Positions 10,317 through 20,460 of a stretch of 64,000 nt of DNA are shown here, piece after piece (within the stretch, counting starts at the first letter, position 1; each line of letters opens with the position of its first letter). The stretch is from Diplonema papillatum (Eukaryota > Euglenozoa > Diplonemea > Diplonemida > Diplonemidae). The position numbers and the translations under genes are program-made. The notes below the pieces were generated by a model. It was not told where the DNA came from and did no database searches. It saw only the letters and a program-made list of their open reading frames with translations. Location of the stretch: the NCBI GenBank assembly GCA_030068145.1, contig JAPJBO010000808.1, positions 40,366-104,365 of the forward strand, given 5' to 3'.

Positions 10317-10382
<66 letters not shown>
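10317..10382 (+). repeat. 66-nt uninterrupted poly-C tract
   Basis: Sixty-six consecutive C's, the longest homopolymer in the window. It produces spurious poly-Pro and poly-Gly ORFs. Its length in the assembly may not be exact. Confidence 0.9.
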
Positions 10383-10383
<1 letters not shown>

Positions 10384-10467
10384 TATTCTGATTTCCCGCG
10401 GGGTGGTGGGACACACTTCTTTTGGTGATACAACAACGGCAAGAGTAGTTGAGTCGCAGCTTTTCAA

Positions 10468-10696
10468 ATAATATTCTCCTTGGTGTGCGTCTCGTGCTGC
10501 AACTAGCTCCAGTCTCAGTGCCGCTGCGTAAAAGGGTAAGTAGAAAACGAACCAACTGTTAATCTTCGTGTGTTTGCCACATTGCAAGAGCGTGAGCGGT
10601 TGTGTGATGGAGCGAGAGGCCCTGTTTCACAGTATATCATTAGTCGGTTAATATTAATCTTCTAAGACTAGCGTCTTATACGACAAAAAAAAAAAA
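10468..10696 (-). repeat. Family L repeat, copy 2 (inverted)
   Basis: Reverse complement of 621-861, ending TCTTATACGAC plus A's. Unlike copy 1 it is not enclosed by family O arms. Confidence 0.85.
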
Positions 10697-10720
10697 GCTG
10701 GGGGAAAATGAAGAAGAAAA

Positions 10721-10890
10721 AGAAGACGGGCGCTTCGTTTGTTTGTGCGTGTCAATTTGATCGACTTCCTTCTTTTGTTTTACCTGAAGGAATTCTGGTC
10801 AAATTACAAACCGCACGCAGCCTTGCGTCTTTTTTAGCCTTCACGACGCAGGGATATGGCAACGCGAGATTGTAAGCACACAAGAAAAAG
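10721..10890 (+). repeat. Family M repeat, copy 2
   Basis: Begins AGAAGACGGGCGCTTCGTTT and ends GCGAGATTGTAAGCACAC plus A's. The 3' end overlaps the start of the next tandem duplication. Confidence 0.7.
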
Positions 10891-11470
10891 GGTGTGCTTA
10901 GCCCCCGCAATCTTCTGAAAGTGCGTGATGCCTCCCCTGGGTGTTCCGGTCGAATTATCGTCGATGAGGCAATATTTCGACCAAAGACAGCCTAGGGATG
11001 ACCGGTCGCGTTTCAGGCCATAGCATCACGAATGTCGGGCTGAAGCTCGGAACTCCGCGGGTAAGGAAATGACGGGCGTATGCTTGTCGTCTTCTTTGGA
11101 AGTGAAGAGCTTGCCAGCCCGTTGTTCAAGAATACTCGGAGAAACGTCGCCTGGTGCCTATTTCGACGACGGCAACGCGAGATTATAAGCACACAAGAAA
11201 AAGTACGTGCTCAGCACCCGCAATCTTCAGAAAGTAGGTATGCCTCCCTGGGTGTTCCAATCGAATTATCGTCGATGAGGCAATAATTCGACCAAAGACA
11301 GCCAAGGTATGTCGCGTTTCAGGCCATGCTAGCATCACGAATGCTGGGCTGGAGCTCGGAACTCCGCGGGTAAGGAAATGACGGGCGGATGCTTGTCGTC
11401 GTCTTCAGAAGTGAGAGCTTGCCAACCGTTGTTCAAGAATACTCGGAGAGACGTCGCCTATTTCGACGGA
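10858..11470 (+). repeat. Two-unit tandem duplication, about 313 bp
   Basis: GGCAACGCGAGATT starts both units, at 10858 and 11171. Shared blocks include GAATTATCGTCGATGAGGCA, GACCAAAGACAGCC and GGAACTCCGCGGGTAAGGAA. Each unit ends with an SE-A-like start (GAATACTCGGAGA). The units differ by small indels. Confidence 0.85.
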
Positions 11471-11610
11471 GGTTAGGAGAAACAGCACAACCAGTCCTTT
11501 TTTGTCGAACAAATTGCACCCGGCACTCGACCCAGTTTTATCTGTCGGGTACCTTTCATCCCCATCGTAATTCGCGACCGGCGGCCATCTCGAGCACTTC
11601 TAGTGTTTTT
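11431..11610 (+). repeat. SE-A element, old diverged copy
   Basis: Retains GAATACTCGGAGA, TATTTCGACGGAGG, GAGAAACAGCACAACCAG, TTTTTTGTCGAACA, ACCCAGTTTTATCTGTCGGG and a late CATCTCGAGCAC. Much more diverged than the copies at 8656 or 24647. Confidence 0.65.
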
Positions 11611-11771
11611 TTTTTTGAGGGTTTCCTGCACTTCAAAGCGAGTTGGCTATTTCAAAGTAAAGAACAAGGAGGAACATTTCCGGAGTTGGGCTTGAGTACG
11701 AACGATCAGCATCAAATGACCAAGGGTGGTGAAAATGACGAGGTGCCTATCATGTATACACCGGTGGTAGT

Positions 11772-11870
11772 TTTTAGAGTTAAAGGTCGCTTGAAATTCC
11801 GGGGTTTTAGGGTCTCCGTGTGACCGTTCATGAATGGGTTCTCTTAGAGCAAGAAAGGGCTATGTGGTTA
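11772..11870 (+). repeat. Family W repeat
   Basis: Contains TTAGAGTTAAAGGTCGCTTG, GGGTCTCCGTGTGACCGTTC and GAATGGGTTCT in family order. Confidence 0.65.
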
Positions 11871-12270
11871 CGGGTTGTATATTGCGTGCACGCTTTCGTT
11901 ATGGGTTATGGCTAGCCATGTCCGGGACTGTTTGTGACCGACACCAAGTACATTCCTTCGTGGAGTGTAGTCTTGGGCCCCCCCACGTTCTACAAGTTGA
12001 GCAGGGGTTGCCTTGTAGCCCGTACCGGTCTGTTGTCCGCGTTTTTAGTACTAACAATCTTGCCCCTCAATGTATTGTGCAGGCTAAAACCCGGCACGCA
12101 CAAACAAAACGAAGCGCCTGTCTTTTTTATCGATGCAATCGTTGTTCCGAAAATGTTCATAGTACAAAAGTCAAATGTACTACTAAAAAAAACTGCAGAT
12201 GCAGTAGCAGCTGTGGTGCTAGTAGCAGTACATACATACGTAGTAGCATCCTATGCATACGTAGGTGTAT

Positions 12271-12307
12271 GTATACCACGTAGTAGTAGGTACTACGTAT
12301 GGTATAC
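12271..12307. other. Imperfect hairpin
   Basis: GTATACCACGTAGTA is followed after five bases by TACTACGTATGGTATAC, giving about 15 paired bases with a two-base bulge. It is the centre of a palindrome-rich stretch at 12181-12425. Confidence 0.7.
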
Positions 12308-12362
12308 TGCTACCACAGGATGGTAGGTGGATGGATAGATGCATCGCTGCTGCATCGTATCC

Positions 12363-12400
12363 CGGGACCTAGCACCACGAGCTCGTGGTGGCACATCCCG
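12363..12400. other. 18-bp perfect palindrome inside a longer stem
   Basis: CACCACGAGCTCGTGGTG at 12373-12390 is self-complementary and is flanked by CGGGA and TCCCG, which extend the pairing. It could cruciform or mark a protein site. No gene neighbours it. Confidence 0.75.
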
Positions 12401-13590
12401 AGGTGGTACTACGACGTAGCATCTACACACTGTCTTTTTTAGAGTAAAGGGTTTGGTGTTTCCGACGAGTATTTTGGTTGTTTGTGCGGTCGAACGATTG
12501 ATGTCGTTCTCGTTGTTGTGTTTCCTCTTCCCCCCCCCTGAAATGCGGGATCAATGGGCACAGCGCCAGCACCCGCAATTTTGCTTCGGTTTTGGTTCTA
12601 ATTGTGTTTTCCGACGGTCCCGTGTGGGCGTACAGATTGGCGTCTTTCGACCGATTTTCAAGAACTTTCTTTTTTTTTTTCCCAATCAGAGAAGCCTTTT
12701 GGTACAAACACAGACGCAGGAAGGGATGACTACCGAACGTGATCGTATTTGAAAGGACCCCCGGGAAGGAAGGGGATAGAGAGAGAGCGAGAGAGAACAC
12801 CCAAAGCCAAAGGGTACGGTAGCGCTGGCGAGAGCAAGGCGGCAGTCATGCCTTGCTGTCCCAGGGCCTCCTGCCCACCTGCGTGTGTTCCCGTGGTCAT
12901 CGCCACTGCGCTGACCTTCCCGAGAAAGAGAGAGAGAGAGAGAGAGAAAGGGGCGGGCCTTCACCAGGCAGCAACCCCACGAGCGAAGTGTTGGCGGGTA
13001 CGCCTTCCTGCAAAGGATAGTGTTGCTAGCGCTCGCTGGTCTTAATGCGGCGCATGTGCACAGTGGGATCAGATGAGAGAGTGTATAAGAGAGCGCGATA
13101 GTGGGGAAGCCGGGGGGGAAGGGGTGGGGGTGGGGGGCTCGATTGTACCCGCACCACGTACTTAGCGCACGTACGACAGCACACAAGACAAGTCCTGTAA
13201 CAAACACGTGCCAGAAGACAAGTGCTTTATTGTCAAGTTAAAACGAGTGCTTAAACGGATTTCCTGGAGATTTGGAAACAAGCTGCACTGTATTTGCCAT
13301 TGTTCTTGTCGTGGGACAGGTACGAGTAAGGGCCGGGACGGGGAGACAGACGTCGTTCCAATTGGCAGATTGGGGTCAGTCTCTGCAGCACGTGCTACTT
13401 CGGGCAACACGTGCGTTGCATACCCACCCTTACGTAATAAAGGAACACAGGCCGGTGATGTCTGCCTTCATGGCACCTGCACTTGGGCGAAGTCACTACT
13501 CACATTGACGATTTTATGCTTTTTGCCTCAGACCTATATAGAAATCACTGGGCGGTAAAGGGTGTTTCGAGCGACCACAGAGCGAAGCCA
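12401..13590. other. No gene accepted; GA microsatellites and family D pieces
   Basis: Family D motifs occur at about 12450 and 12600-12690, and (GA)n runs at about 12777-12800 and 12925-12950. An ORF at 13272-13508 and another at 13208-13558 overlap in different frames. One, ending in ALGRSHYSH, has ordinary composition but no recognisable domain. Confidence 0.35.
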
Positions 13591-13786
13591 TGCAAAACCA
13601 CGACCAGTTTCGCTGTCTTCTTTGCGAATGCTTTGTGATGGGAGGTGGGGTGGGATGTTGCTCGTGTGGTTTCGTTGTATGCCATGAAACCGCGTTGGCT
13701 TCTCGGACGAGGAGAGTCCAACCCTCCTCAGGTAGAAGCCCATTGCTGATATGCGGACACGCTACCCAGCCTATGCGATGAGTGTT

Positions 13787-14150
13787 GTCTGCAGACGTGC
13801 AGACGTCTGCGTCTGCGCAGATTCTGATAACGCAGACGCAGACGCGTCTGCAGGGTCAGCCGGTCAGCCTGCTCGGGTATCCTTCATGTGTGACGTGCAG
13901 ACCTCAGGAATAAAGAAGGCCCAGCACGACAGCTTCGAAGTCCGGGACGTAAGAGCGCACGAGCAAGCGTGTCTCCGCCGGGCATGACACCGAACGGGCT
14001 TCTCACCCCGCGATTGCTCAAAAAAGGAAAGGCTGCGACTGACACGGATCGTCGGAATCCAACTGCCTGACAGTCGGCCGTCTGCGTCTGTGTCTGCAGT
14101 TTTCCAAAAATCGTCTGCAGACGCGTCTGCAGGCAACACTGGTCGGAGCC
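13787..14150. repeat. Inverted pair of GCAGAC/GTCTGC-rich arms
   Basis: Left arm 13787-13875 and right arm 14065-14150 are rich in GCAGAC and its complement and run in opposite orientation. The right arm holds the 18-bp perfect palindrome CTGCAGACGCGTCTGCAG at 14115-14132. About 190 bp lie between. Foldback-element-like, without a clear target duplication. Confidence 0.5.
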
Positions 14151-14224
14151 GGGTGGGCAGAAGCCAGGCAGGAGCCGGGTGCCGGGTACACAGTGAGCTC
14201 CAGCCACAGAAGATAGAGGACCGA

Positions 14225-14333
14225 AAAGAGCGTTTTGTTGAGCGCCTTCACCCGGCAGTCAACCCAGATTTACCTGTCGGGTTTGCGGCGCATTACTTCT
14301 AGGAATGCGCAAACTGGCGGCAGCCTCGAGTAT
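14225..14333 (+). repeat. SE-A element, 3' part
   Basis: Carries the TTTGTTGAGCGCC, ACCCAGATTTACCTGTCGGG and CTGGCGGCAGCCTCGAGTATTT landmarks of the diverged subfamily. CCTCGAGTATTT here is the exact reverse complement of the SE-A 5' end. It abuts an inverted SE-B copy. Confidence 0.7.
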
Positions 14334-14627
14334 TTTTACATAAGCGCCAGCTTGAAAGGAAATGCTCGACGATGCTGCCCGACAAAGAACAGAAGGGATC
14401 CCAAGTGCTGTAAACTACCGAACCACGTGTTGAACGGACGTGAGGTCATGCGGGTCTACCCCTACACGACAAATCACACAAACACAATCGGTCAAAGTCC
14501 TGAGTGAGCAAACAACACACGGTGGTGTAAGCGAAGAACAAATCAGATTGTGTCTGTATTGTATTTGCCCCTTACCTCTATATTTCCTCCCTTCCATTCG
14601 GAGTCGAAGCAGCAACGTCGAGTATTT
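14334..14627 (-). repeat. SE-B element, full length, inverted
   Basis: Reverse complement of the 39662 copy, from TTACATAAGCGCCAGC to CGTCGAGTATTT, with very few differences. Confidence 0.92.
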
Positions 14628-14884
14628 TTGGCCTGCAACAATACGTTGAAGGCAACCCGCAAGATTGTTAGGACTAAGACAAATCCCCCTGCGTGAGAGT
14701 ACTCCCCCCCCCCAGCTTCTGAGGCAGGAGCCCACCTGTGTGGAAGTAAATAAATGAAACGTTGCGTGGCGTCGGAGCGGCAAGGATGCAGAAGGCGCTG
14801 AGAGGGAAGTTCGGCGGGAATCGTAGGACCCCCCCCCCAGGGGTGGCCCAAAGCGGCCAGATTGCGGAGTCGTTGGCAGAATCT

Positions 14885-15190
14885 GACCTGACCCCCCCCC
14901 CCCCCCCCCCCCCACCCCCCTATATACAGGCTATTTTCACTGTGGAGGGGGGACGCTACCTGTCACTCTCTAAGGTGGTCACCACGGTGGCTGGGGAATT
15001 TTGACCATTTCACCTTAGAGAATTCGACCACCCAGCCTCCAAGGCAACTGCACTGTAGAAGGGGGGGGATTGCGAGAACGTGCTTGGAATGGAACTGTAG
15101 AAGGGGGGGGGGGAGGGGGGGGGGTCCCTTGCAAAGTCGTTGGGGCCCTCAGGGTAGTGTCAGCACTGCCCCCCCCCCCCCCCCCCCTTG
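14885..15190. mobile_element. Family C element, homopolymer-flanked
   Basis: The block from TATTTTCACTGTGGAGGGGG to CACCCAGCCTCCAAGGC is the reverse complement of 38847-39066. C and G runs (14892-14913, 15169-15186) flank it. The right end, GTGTCAGCACTGCC, matches the terminus of the related element at 25025-25428. The internal CTCTAAGGTGGTCACCACG / GGTGAAATGG inverted blocks make it fold. Confidence 0.6.
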
Positions 15191-15467
15191 AGGGAGGGGG
15201 TTTTGACGGAAGAATATGGTTGTAAAACGCGAGCAGCAGTCTTACTTCTTTGACGACAAGCGGGGCGGGGGAATGCCAGGGGGACGGGTAGATGGGAAGG
15301 CGGTGTTGCAAATAAGAATGCATGCCGCGATCGAGGGTTAAGCTGTTGTTGGAAAGCCTTTGAAAAGGCCTGTGTATGCGTAGGTACGCAGTGGACCGGT
15401 CGTGCAGCTGCCACGGTGTGTATTGATCCCAACCTTGTGGTACTGCAACCACGTGGCCACTGATCGC

Positions 15468-15715
15468 AACCTTATGGTTCGTTTGCACAACCTATGTCAT
15501 TGACTGCAACCAGAGGTGCGTTCAATTGACCACAACGTTGTGTCATTGGCTGCAACCATGTGCGTTCAATCGACCACAACCTTGTGTCATTGGCTGCAAC
15601 CAGAGGTGCGTTCAATTGACCACTACCTTGTAGGCATTGACTGCAACTAGAGGTGCGTTCAATTGACCACAACCTTGTGGTCATTGGCTGCAACCATGCG
15701 GCCACTAACCGCAAA
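15468..15715 (+). repeat. Tandem array, unit about 45-60 bp
   Basis: Repeating GGTGCGTTCAATTGACCAC, AACCTTGTG and CATTGGCTGCAACCA blocks, about five copies with length variation. The ORF across it is repetitive and not accepted as a gene. Confidence 0.85.
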
Positions 15716-15884
15716 CCTTGTATTGTATACGGTCAAGAGGTGCGTTCAACCAACCGCAGCACATACGACCGGTCCACCGTGGTGCGTGGGGGATGTTTTT
15801 TTGTAGTCTGAAAGCTTGTTGTTGCGACGTGCGTCTTTTCCGTACAAAAATAATGCTCGCCTTCGAGGTTCGGACCCTTGCTGC

Positions 15885-15958
15885 AGCCCTTTGCGATTTT
15901 GCAACTGGCGACCTCCTCTGGGTGGACTCCTACAAAGCAGGTGCTTATTCGAAAAAGA
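15885..15958 (+). repeat. SE-A 3' fragment
   Basis: TGCAACTGGCGACCTCCTCT followed by CTCCTACAAAGCAGGTGCTTA and A's matches the SE-A 3' end. The rest of the element is absent. Confidence 0.6.
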
Positions 15959-16230
15959 GAGCTCGTCACTCGCAAACTGCGGCTGATACAGAAATGATGA
16001 TCGGAAAAGGGGGGGAAATGTTTCTTGGGTTTGAAGAGCGCGTGGTGGCTTGCACCACTGAGGCCAGGTTATTTAACCGCGGATTTAGTGAAGGATTGTT
16101 CAGGAAACGGTCCCGAGCGATACCCGACCAGGTAACGACCATTTCACTGTCTTCTTTGTTTTGTGATGCGAACATCACGAGGTGCTGTCCGAAGACACCG
16201 CCCACGTCTTCTTGGGGGAACTTAGTTTAA

Positions 16231-16536
16231 GAGAGAGAGAGAGAGAGACGAGTTAGAGTGCAGGGACCATCTCTCCGAGGAGTATCCGGTCGCCCCACTA
16301 CTATCCCGTACTACTACGGCGGGCGCAAGTCGTTGCGCCGTGGGCGCGGAGCGAGCCGTGGCCCTGTCAAAGATGATTGTTGCACCGATGGTGGCGCAGC
16401 CGGGGGCGTTCTGACTGGCGGACGAGACCGCCTGGCAGGCGTGTGTTGGCACGTTGTTTCGCGGGCTCTCCTCCTTTTGGCAATAGCCCGCCCTATGGCG
16501 GCGGCTAGCATCTTGACAGAGAATCTCAACTCCCAC
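16231..16536 (+). mobile_element. Family H element, copy 1
   Basis: Starts with a (GA)n run and ACGAGTTAGAGTGCAGGG, and ends GAGAATCTCAACTCCCAC. It is almost identical to 33127-33430, where the element boundary is proved by a target duplication. No transposase; non-autonomous. Confidence 0.85.
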
Positions 16537-16540
16537 TGAA

Positions 16541-17095
16541 CATAGGGTACGTCGTGCGGATATTCAGGTACGGCAGTAGTTTAATGTTTAGGCAGAACAC
16601 TGCCTGGGGTGGGGCCTTGCTTTCGTGATCGTTTAAAGCTGGATTCGGGAGCTCGCAGGCGTGAAAACGCCACGGTTTGCTGTGACGAGCTTCTCATTTC
16701 CTCCATCACCTTCGCGTTAAAAAGAAGAAGGGAAACGGGCGTGGAAGACTCCGTACGCCGGAAGAAGCCGAAGACGGGGGCTGGGAACCTAAGTTCTTGG
16801 AAGGTGGATGCTGTGAGCGATCCTTTGTAGCTAGAGCAGTACAGGCATGGCAGCAGCCTCATCTTGACTAGGAGCTTTTTGCACACCACCGGCGCACGCC
16901 TTCTTTGTGCGAAAGACCAGAGCCGGAAGGTGGGTGAGGCATGCTGTGGCTAGTCGGAAATATTGCGGTGTGATCTGTTGCGTGCAGACGATCAAACGGG
17001 GGAGAAAATCTTAGTTTAATGTACAGGCAGAACACCGGTTGACACGCTGCCTGCGGCCATTCGACTTTCTTTCGATCCTTGCTTGTGATGTCCAG
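16541..17095. other. No gene accepted
   Basis: Plus ORF 16609-16830 and minus ORF 16581-16889 overlap, with no recognisable domain. Family F (TTAGTTTAATG) fragments occur at about 16578-16612 and 17000-17035. Confidence 0.35.
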
Positions 17096-17250
17096 TTTTT
17101 TTAGAGTTAAAGTTCGCTTGAGAATCCGGGATTTTAGAGTCTCCGGGTGACCTTCGTCGAATGGGTTCTTTTCAAAGCAAATACGTATCGGGGGGGGGGA
17201 GCATGCACGGCGTCTTTCGTGTGCACTTTACTTGCTTGTTTTGTACGATC
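17096..17250 (+). repeat. Family W repeat, long copy
   Basis: TTAGAGTTAAAGTTCGCTTG, GAATCCGGGATTTTAGAGTC, TCCGGGTGACCTTCGTCGAA and GGGTTCTTTT are followed by an extension with ATACGTA, GCATGCACGG and CACTTTACTTGCTTG. The same order is seen at 34358-34515. Confidence 0.75.
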
Positions 17251-17477
17251 GACACCAAGATCTCACCGTGTTTTTAGAAAGTTTCGTGGACGAAGAAGCC
17301 AGTGGTTCGAGTCTCCGAAGGACCGTTACGGCGGGGTAGGGAACCCAAGGCCGGGTAAGAACGTTGAAGTATGGCTAAAGATAAAGTGGTGTCACCTGCG
17401 AGGGGGTAATCTCAGGGCCGCCCACGTGTTGCGAAACGGTTTGCGAACGCTGTCGGGTTGGGTTCTTCTCTTTCTCT

Positions 17478-17620
17478 TTGTAGAGTGCAAGTTCACTTCG
17501 AGATCCGGGTTGCATAGTCCCCGGGTGACCATTGTCGAAAAGGTTTCTTTAAGGTATCGTATCAGTGTGCGTATCGTATCCGCGGTAGTGGCATTGTTGC
17601 GTGGTGTCTTTTGTTGCCTA
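17478..17620 (+). repeat. Family W repeat, second subfamily
   Basis: AGAGTGCAAGTTCACTTCGA, GTCCCCGGGTGACCATTGTC and a TCGTATCCGC.GTAGTGGCA extension match 18900-19040. This and the 17096 copy account for most of the 197-codon ORF at 17147-17740. Confidence 0.7.
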
Positions 17621-17884
17621 TTTGGGCGCGCGCCCTCATTTCCTGTGTGTCTTGACCTTCCAATGTGTCTTGACTTTTTTTTTGACATCAATAATTTGCG
17701 TTTTTGTAAGCCAGCGCTCATGCATGAAGTCGTGTGCTAGCAATCTAACAATCTCTGTTGCCGCTCAATACGACTCAAGTGCGCGACTGTAAGGTCTGGT
17801 AAGTGGAGGAGGGGTTTGTTTTTCTTAGTTGGATCTGATTCCGGGAACGTAGTAGGAAATGGTGAGGAAAAGATTGGTGATGCA

Positions 17885-18150
17885 AAAGAGGGGATTGCAA
17901 GAACGTGTTTGCAATGGATATGTTCTCAACGCCGCACTGGTCCCGTCTGCGCCGTGTTTCGGCCCTTTGAGCCACGGACACATAAGGCGGACCATCATCA
18001 GCGCAGAACCTGAGTGTCTGCAGACATGTTCGTAGCTCGTCACAGCCAGGACCACCCGTGCTACCAGAGCACCAGGCGAATCCGACACGGGGGGGAGGAG
18101 GCATGTCTGAGCAAGTCGGTTAAAAAACTCAGGGCCCCCCGCCCTGGTTG
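17885..18150 (+). repeat. Family E repeat, variant copy
   Basis: TGCAAGAACGTGTTTGCAAT, GGTCCCGTCTGCGCCGTGTT, GGACCATCATCAGCGC and AGTCGGTTAAAAAACTCAGG occur in family order, with a gap where the 20461 copy has the second TGCAGACAGGAC block. Confidence 0.85.
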
Positions 18151-18329
18151 TGACTGCGACTAGCCAGGCTAGCATGGCCATTTGCGAAGAGGAAGGGGGG
18201 GGGTAGTTGCTTGACCGCGGTACTCTGATCAACAAATCATCAATTTCAACGAGGACTGCAGGTTCACAGTCCCAACTTGGGTGGGTTCGTGGGAAAGGGC
18301 TGGTAGAGGGTGGGATGGGCGGGATAAGG

Positions 18330-18660
18330 GGATTGCGGGAACGTGCTTGGAATGGATGAGTCTCAACACCGCATGGTGTCCTATCCGCAGCGCGTTCCTC
18401 CGCCTGCAGACAGGACAGCGGTGTGAGCCGGGCTCCAGCGGCTGCTGTTCGTAGCTCGACAGAGCCAGAACCGCCATGCCACGAGAAGCACAGGCAAACC
18501 CGTCTTGGATGAAAAAGGCCCCCCCCCCCCCCCCCCCCCCCGTGTCTGAGCAATCAGCTGAAAAATTCAGGGTAGGTTGCCCCGCCCTCCTTGCGCCAGA
18601 ACGCACTGATTTGTCATCTTTTTGCGGTGGCGAATCTACGGAGGAAACTCCGCAGAGCAC
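18330..18660 (+). repeat. Family E repeat, variant copy with C-run
   Basis: GCGGGAACGTGCTTGGAATG through CTGCAGACAGGACAGCGGTG to AATCAGCTGAAAAATTCAGG follows family order. A 23-nt C run (18519-18541) sits where other copies read CCCCTACAAC. Confidence 0.8.
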
Positions 18661-18899
18661 AGAGGGTGTGCAGCGCCAATGGTTGAAGTACCAAGAGGGA
18701 AAATGTTGCGGGAAGGGATAATCAGGGCAGAATCGTACGCGGCGCACTTGCCTTCATACAGCGGGCCGTCAGTCGTGGTAATAGTATTAGTTTGAACGTA
18801 ATACGTGGCAGTGTGGCCATCGACTCTTAGTCGTAGTAATGCGTCATTCTAGTTCGGGTGCAAGTGAACGGAGCAATGTTTACAAAAAAATGGTATGGC

Positions 18900-19040
18900 G
18901 CTTTCTTTTAGAGTGCAAGTTCACTTAGGGATCCGGGGTTTTATAGTCTCCGGGTGACCATTGTCGTAAAGGTTCCTTCAGGGTATAATAGTATGTTAGC
19001 GCGTATCGTATCTGCTGTAGTGGCAGTACGCGTACTTGTT
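18900..19040 (+). repeat. Family W repeat, second subfamily
   Basis: AGAGTGCAAGTTCACTTAGG, TTTATAGTCTCCGGGTGACC and CGTATCGTATCTGCTGTAGT match 17478-17620. A short two-copy repeat (GTGAGTYTCATGC.GTACGCTG) follows at 19071-19150. Confidence 0.7.
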
Positions 19041-19534
19041 TGTGCGTACTAGCGGAACTCGCCTGCGTTTCGGTGAGTCTCATGCAGTACGCTGCCAGCT
19101 ACTAATTCTCGGTGAGTTTCATGCCGTACGCTGCCAATTACTAATTCTCAGTACCAACAACATGCATCGTCAACACAAAAAAACATTGCCTTTTCGTGCG
19201 CAGCCGCCCGTTGCATATTTCGACAAAATGCACCTTGTAGCTCTTCGCTTTTCAGGTATAATGAGCGTACCTGTGGTTCGAACCAGGGTTCGATGCTAAA
19301 CATCAAACCTTTTTCGTTTTTGACAAAGAAAGAAAGAGGCAAGAAGGCGGAGGGGGTCGGTTGGGGAGGGGATGGGGGCATGGTAGAAATTGGGTTGTCT
19401 GACGAAGAACTCTAACCTCTTTTTCGGGAACGAGGTGGGGGGAGGGGGCCGGGACTTTGATGACATGCCGACTCGTCTGTTTGGCAGAAAGTTGCGCACA
19501 TTGCTGCATGTGTTTTTCCGCCAACAGAAAAAAG
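19041..19534. other. No gene seen
   Basis: Apart from the short duplicated block at 19071-19150, only incidental ORFs occur. Long minus-strand ORFs here are Phe/Ser-rich readings of A/T-rich DNA. Confidence 0.4.
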
Positions 19535-19580
19535 AAATACTCGATGTAGCTGTATTTCCTACAAAGCAGGTGCTTATACC
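19535..19580 (+). repeat. Miniature SE element (46 bp)
   Basis: AAATACTCGATGTAGCTG is joined to TATTTCCTACAAAGCAGGTG and CTTATACC. Both ends of SE-A/SE-B are intact while about 200 interior bases are missing. Confidence 0.75.
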
Positions 19581-19678
19581 AAAAGGAAACGTGAAAATGG
19601 AAAGAAAGGGGCGCACTCGGGTAAAAAAATCGGGGTGGAAGAAAAAAAGAAGAAAAAGAAGAAGAAGAAGCAGGAGAA

Positions 19679-19846
19679 GAAAGACAGGCGCTTCGTTTTG
19701 TTTGTGCGCTGCCGGTTGATCGGTTTGCCACTTGTTTTTTCCCCAGGCTGAGAGGCTCCGATCAACCACCAAACGCGCTGCCGGCGTCTTTTTAGTCTTC
19801 ACAATACGTTGTAGGGCTACCCCGCATTGTTAGTACTAAAAAAAGG
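19679..19846 (+). repeat. Family M repeat, copy 3
   Basis: AAGACAGGCGCTTCGTTTTG through CGGTTGATCGG and its complement CCGATCAACC to CATTGTTAGTACT plus A's. The inverted pair makes an evident stem. Confidence 0.75.
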
Positions 19847-20460
19847 GGAGGGGGAAGGTAATAGGTAACCCCGGCATCATTCGGCTTGCGGGAAAACGAT
19901 TCATCGTTCCGCGTGGGTACCCCCGCTTTACGCTACCCCGTTTTTGCTTGTGTGCGGTCTAACTTAAAACTCTAAAACGGATGGCATTTGGACATTGCCG
20001 CAGGGTCGATGATTTACAAGCGAGACCTCCGGCCGAATTGATGCCGGTCGACTCCAGAACAATGGGAAACGGGGAAGGAGGAGGGCAAAGGTACCTGCAA
20101 ATCCGGGGCCGGGCGATGGGCATGGGCGAACCCATTGCCCGCTGATGTGTTCGACGTCCTGATGAGTCTCATGCTTCTGCAATTCCCATCGACTATCGCA
20201 TCTGGCCGCGGTCTTCATCGTTCTCCCAGAGCCAAGACATCCACCGATAAGTGCTATATGATGTCACCCTCGATCAACCGCAGTTGAACCGAGGGGGAAC
20301 AGTTGTGCTGCCTTTCCCGCGGGCCCCGGCTAGGGCCCAGGAACTGCCATTACCGAGCAGTTACCATCGGAGCGGGAGAGTGATTTGGTAATCCTACACG
20401 GGCCGAAAACCGGAAACTTGTCCAGGGCCCGGCCCCGAGTTACGGGTACCCCTGGAGGGG
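19847..20460. other. No gene seen
   Basis: Incidental ORFs only (for example minus 19964-20218). No repeat family of the window is recognised here. Confidence 0.4.

Noticed and set aside
10171-10587. Minus ORFs with a long poly-Gly stretch
   Set aside because: Produced by the 66-nt C run; the flanks belong to the L repeat.
17147-17740. 197-codon ORF
   Set aside because: Crosses two family W repeats from different subfamilies; composition follows the repeats, with no domain.
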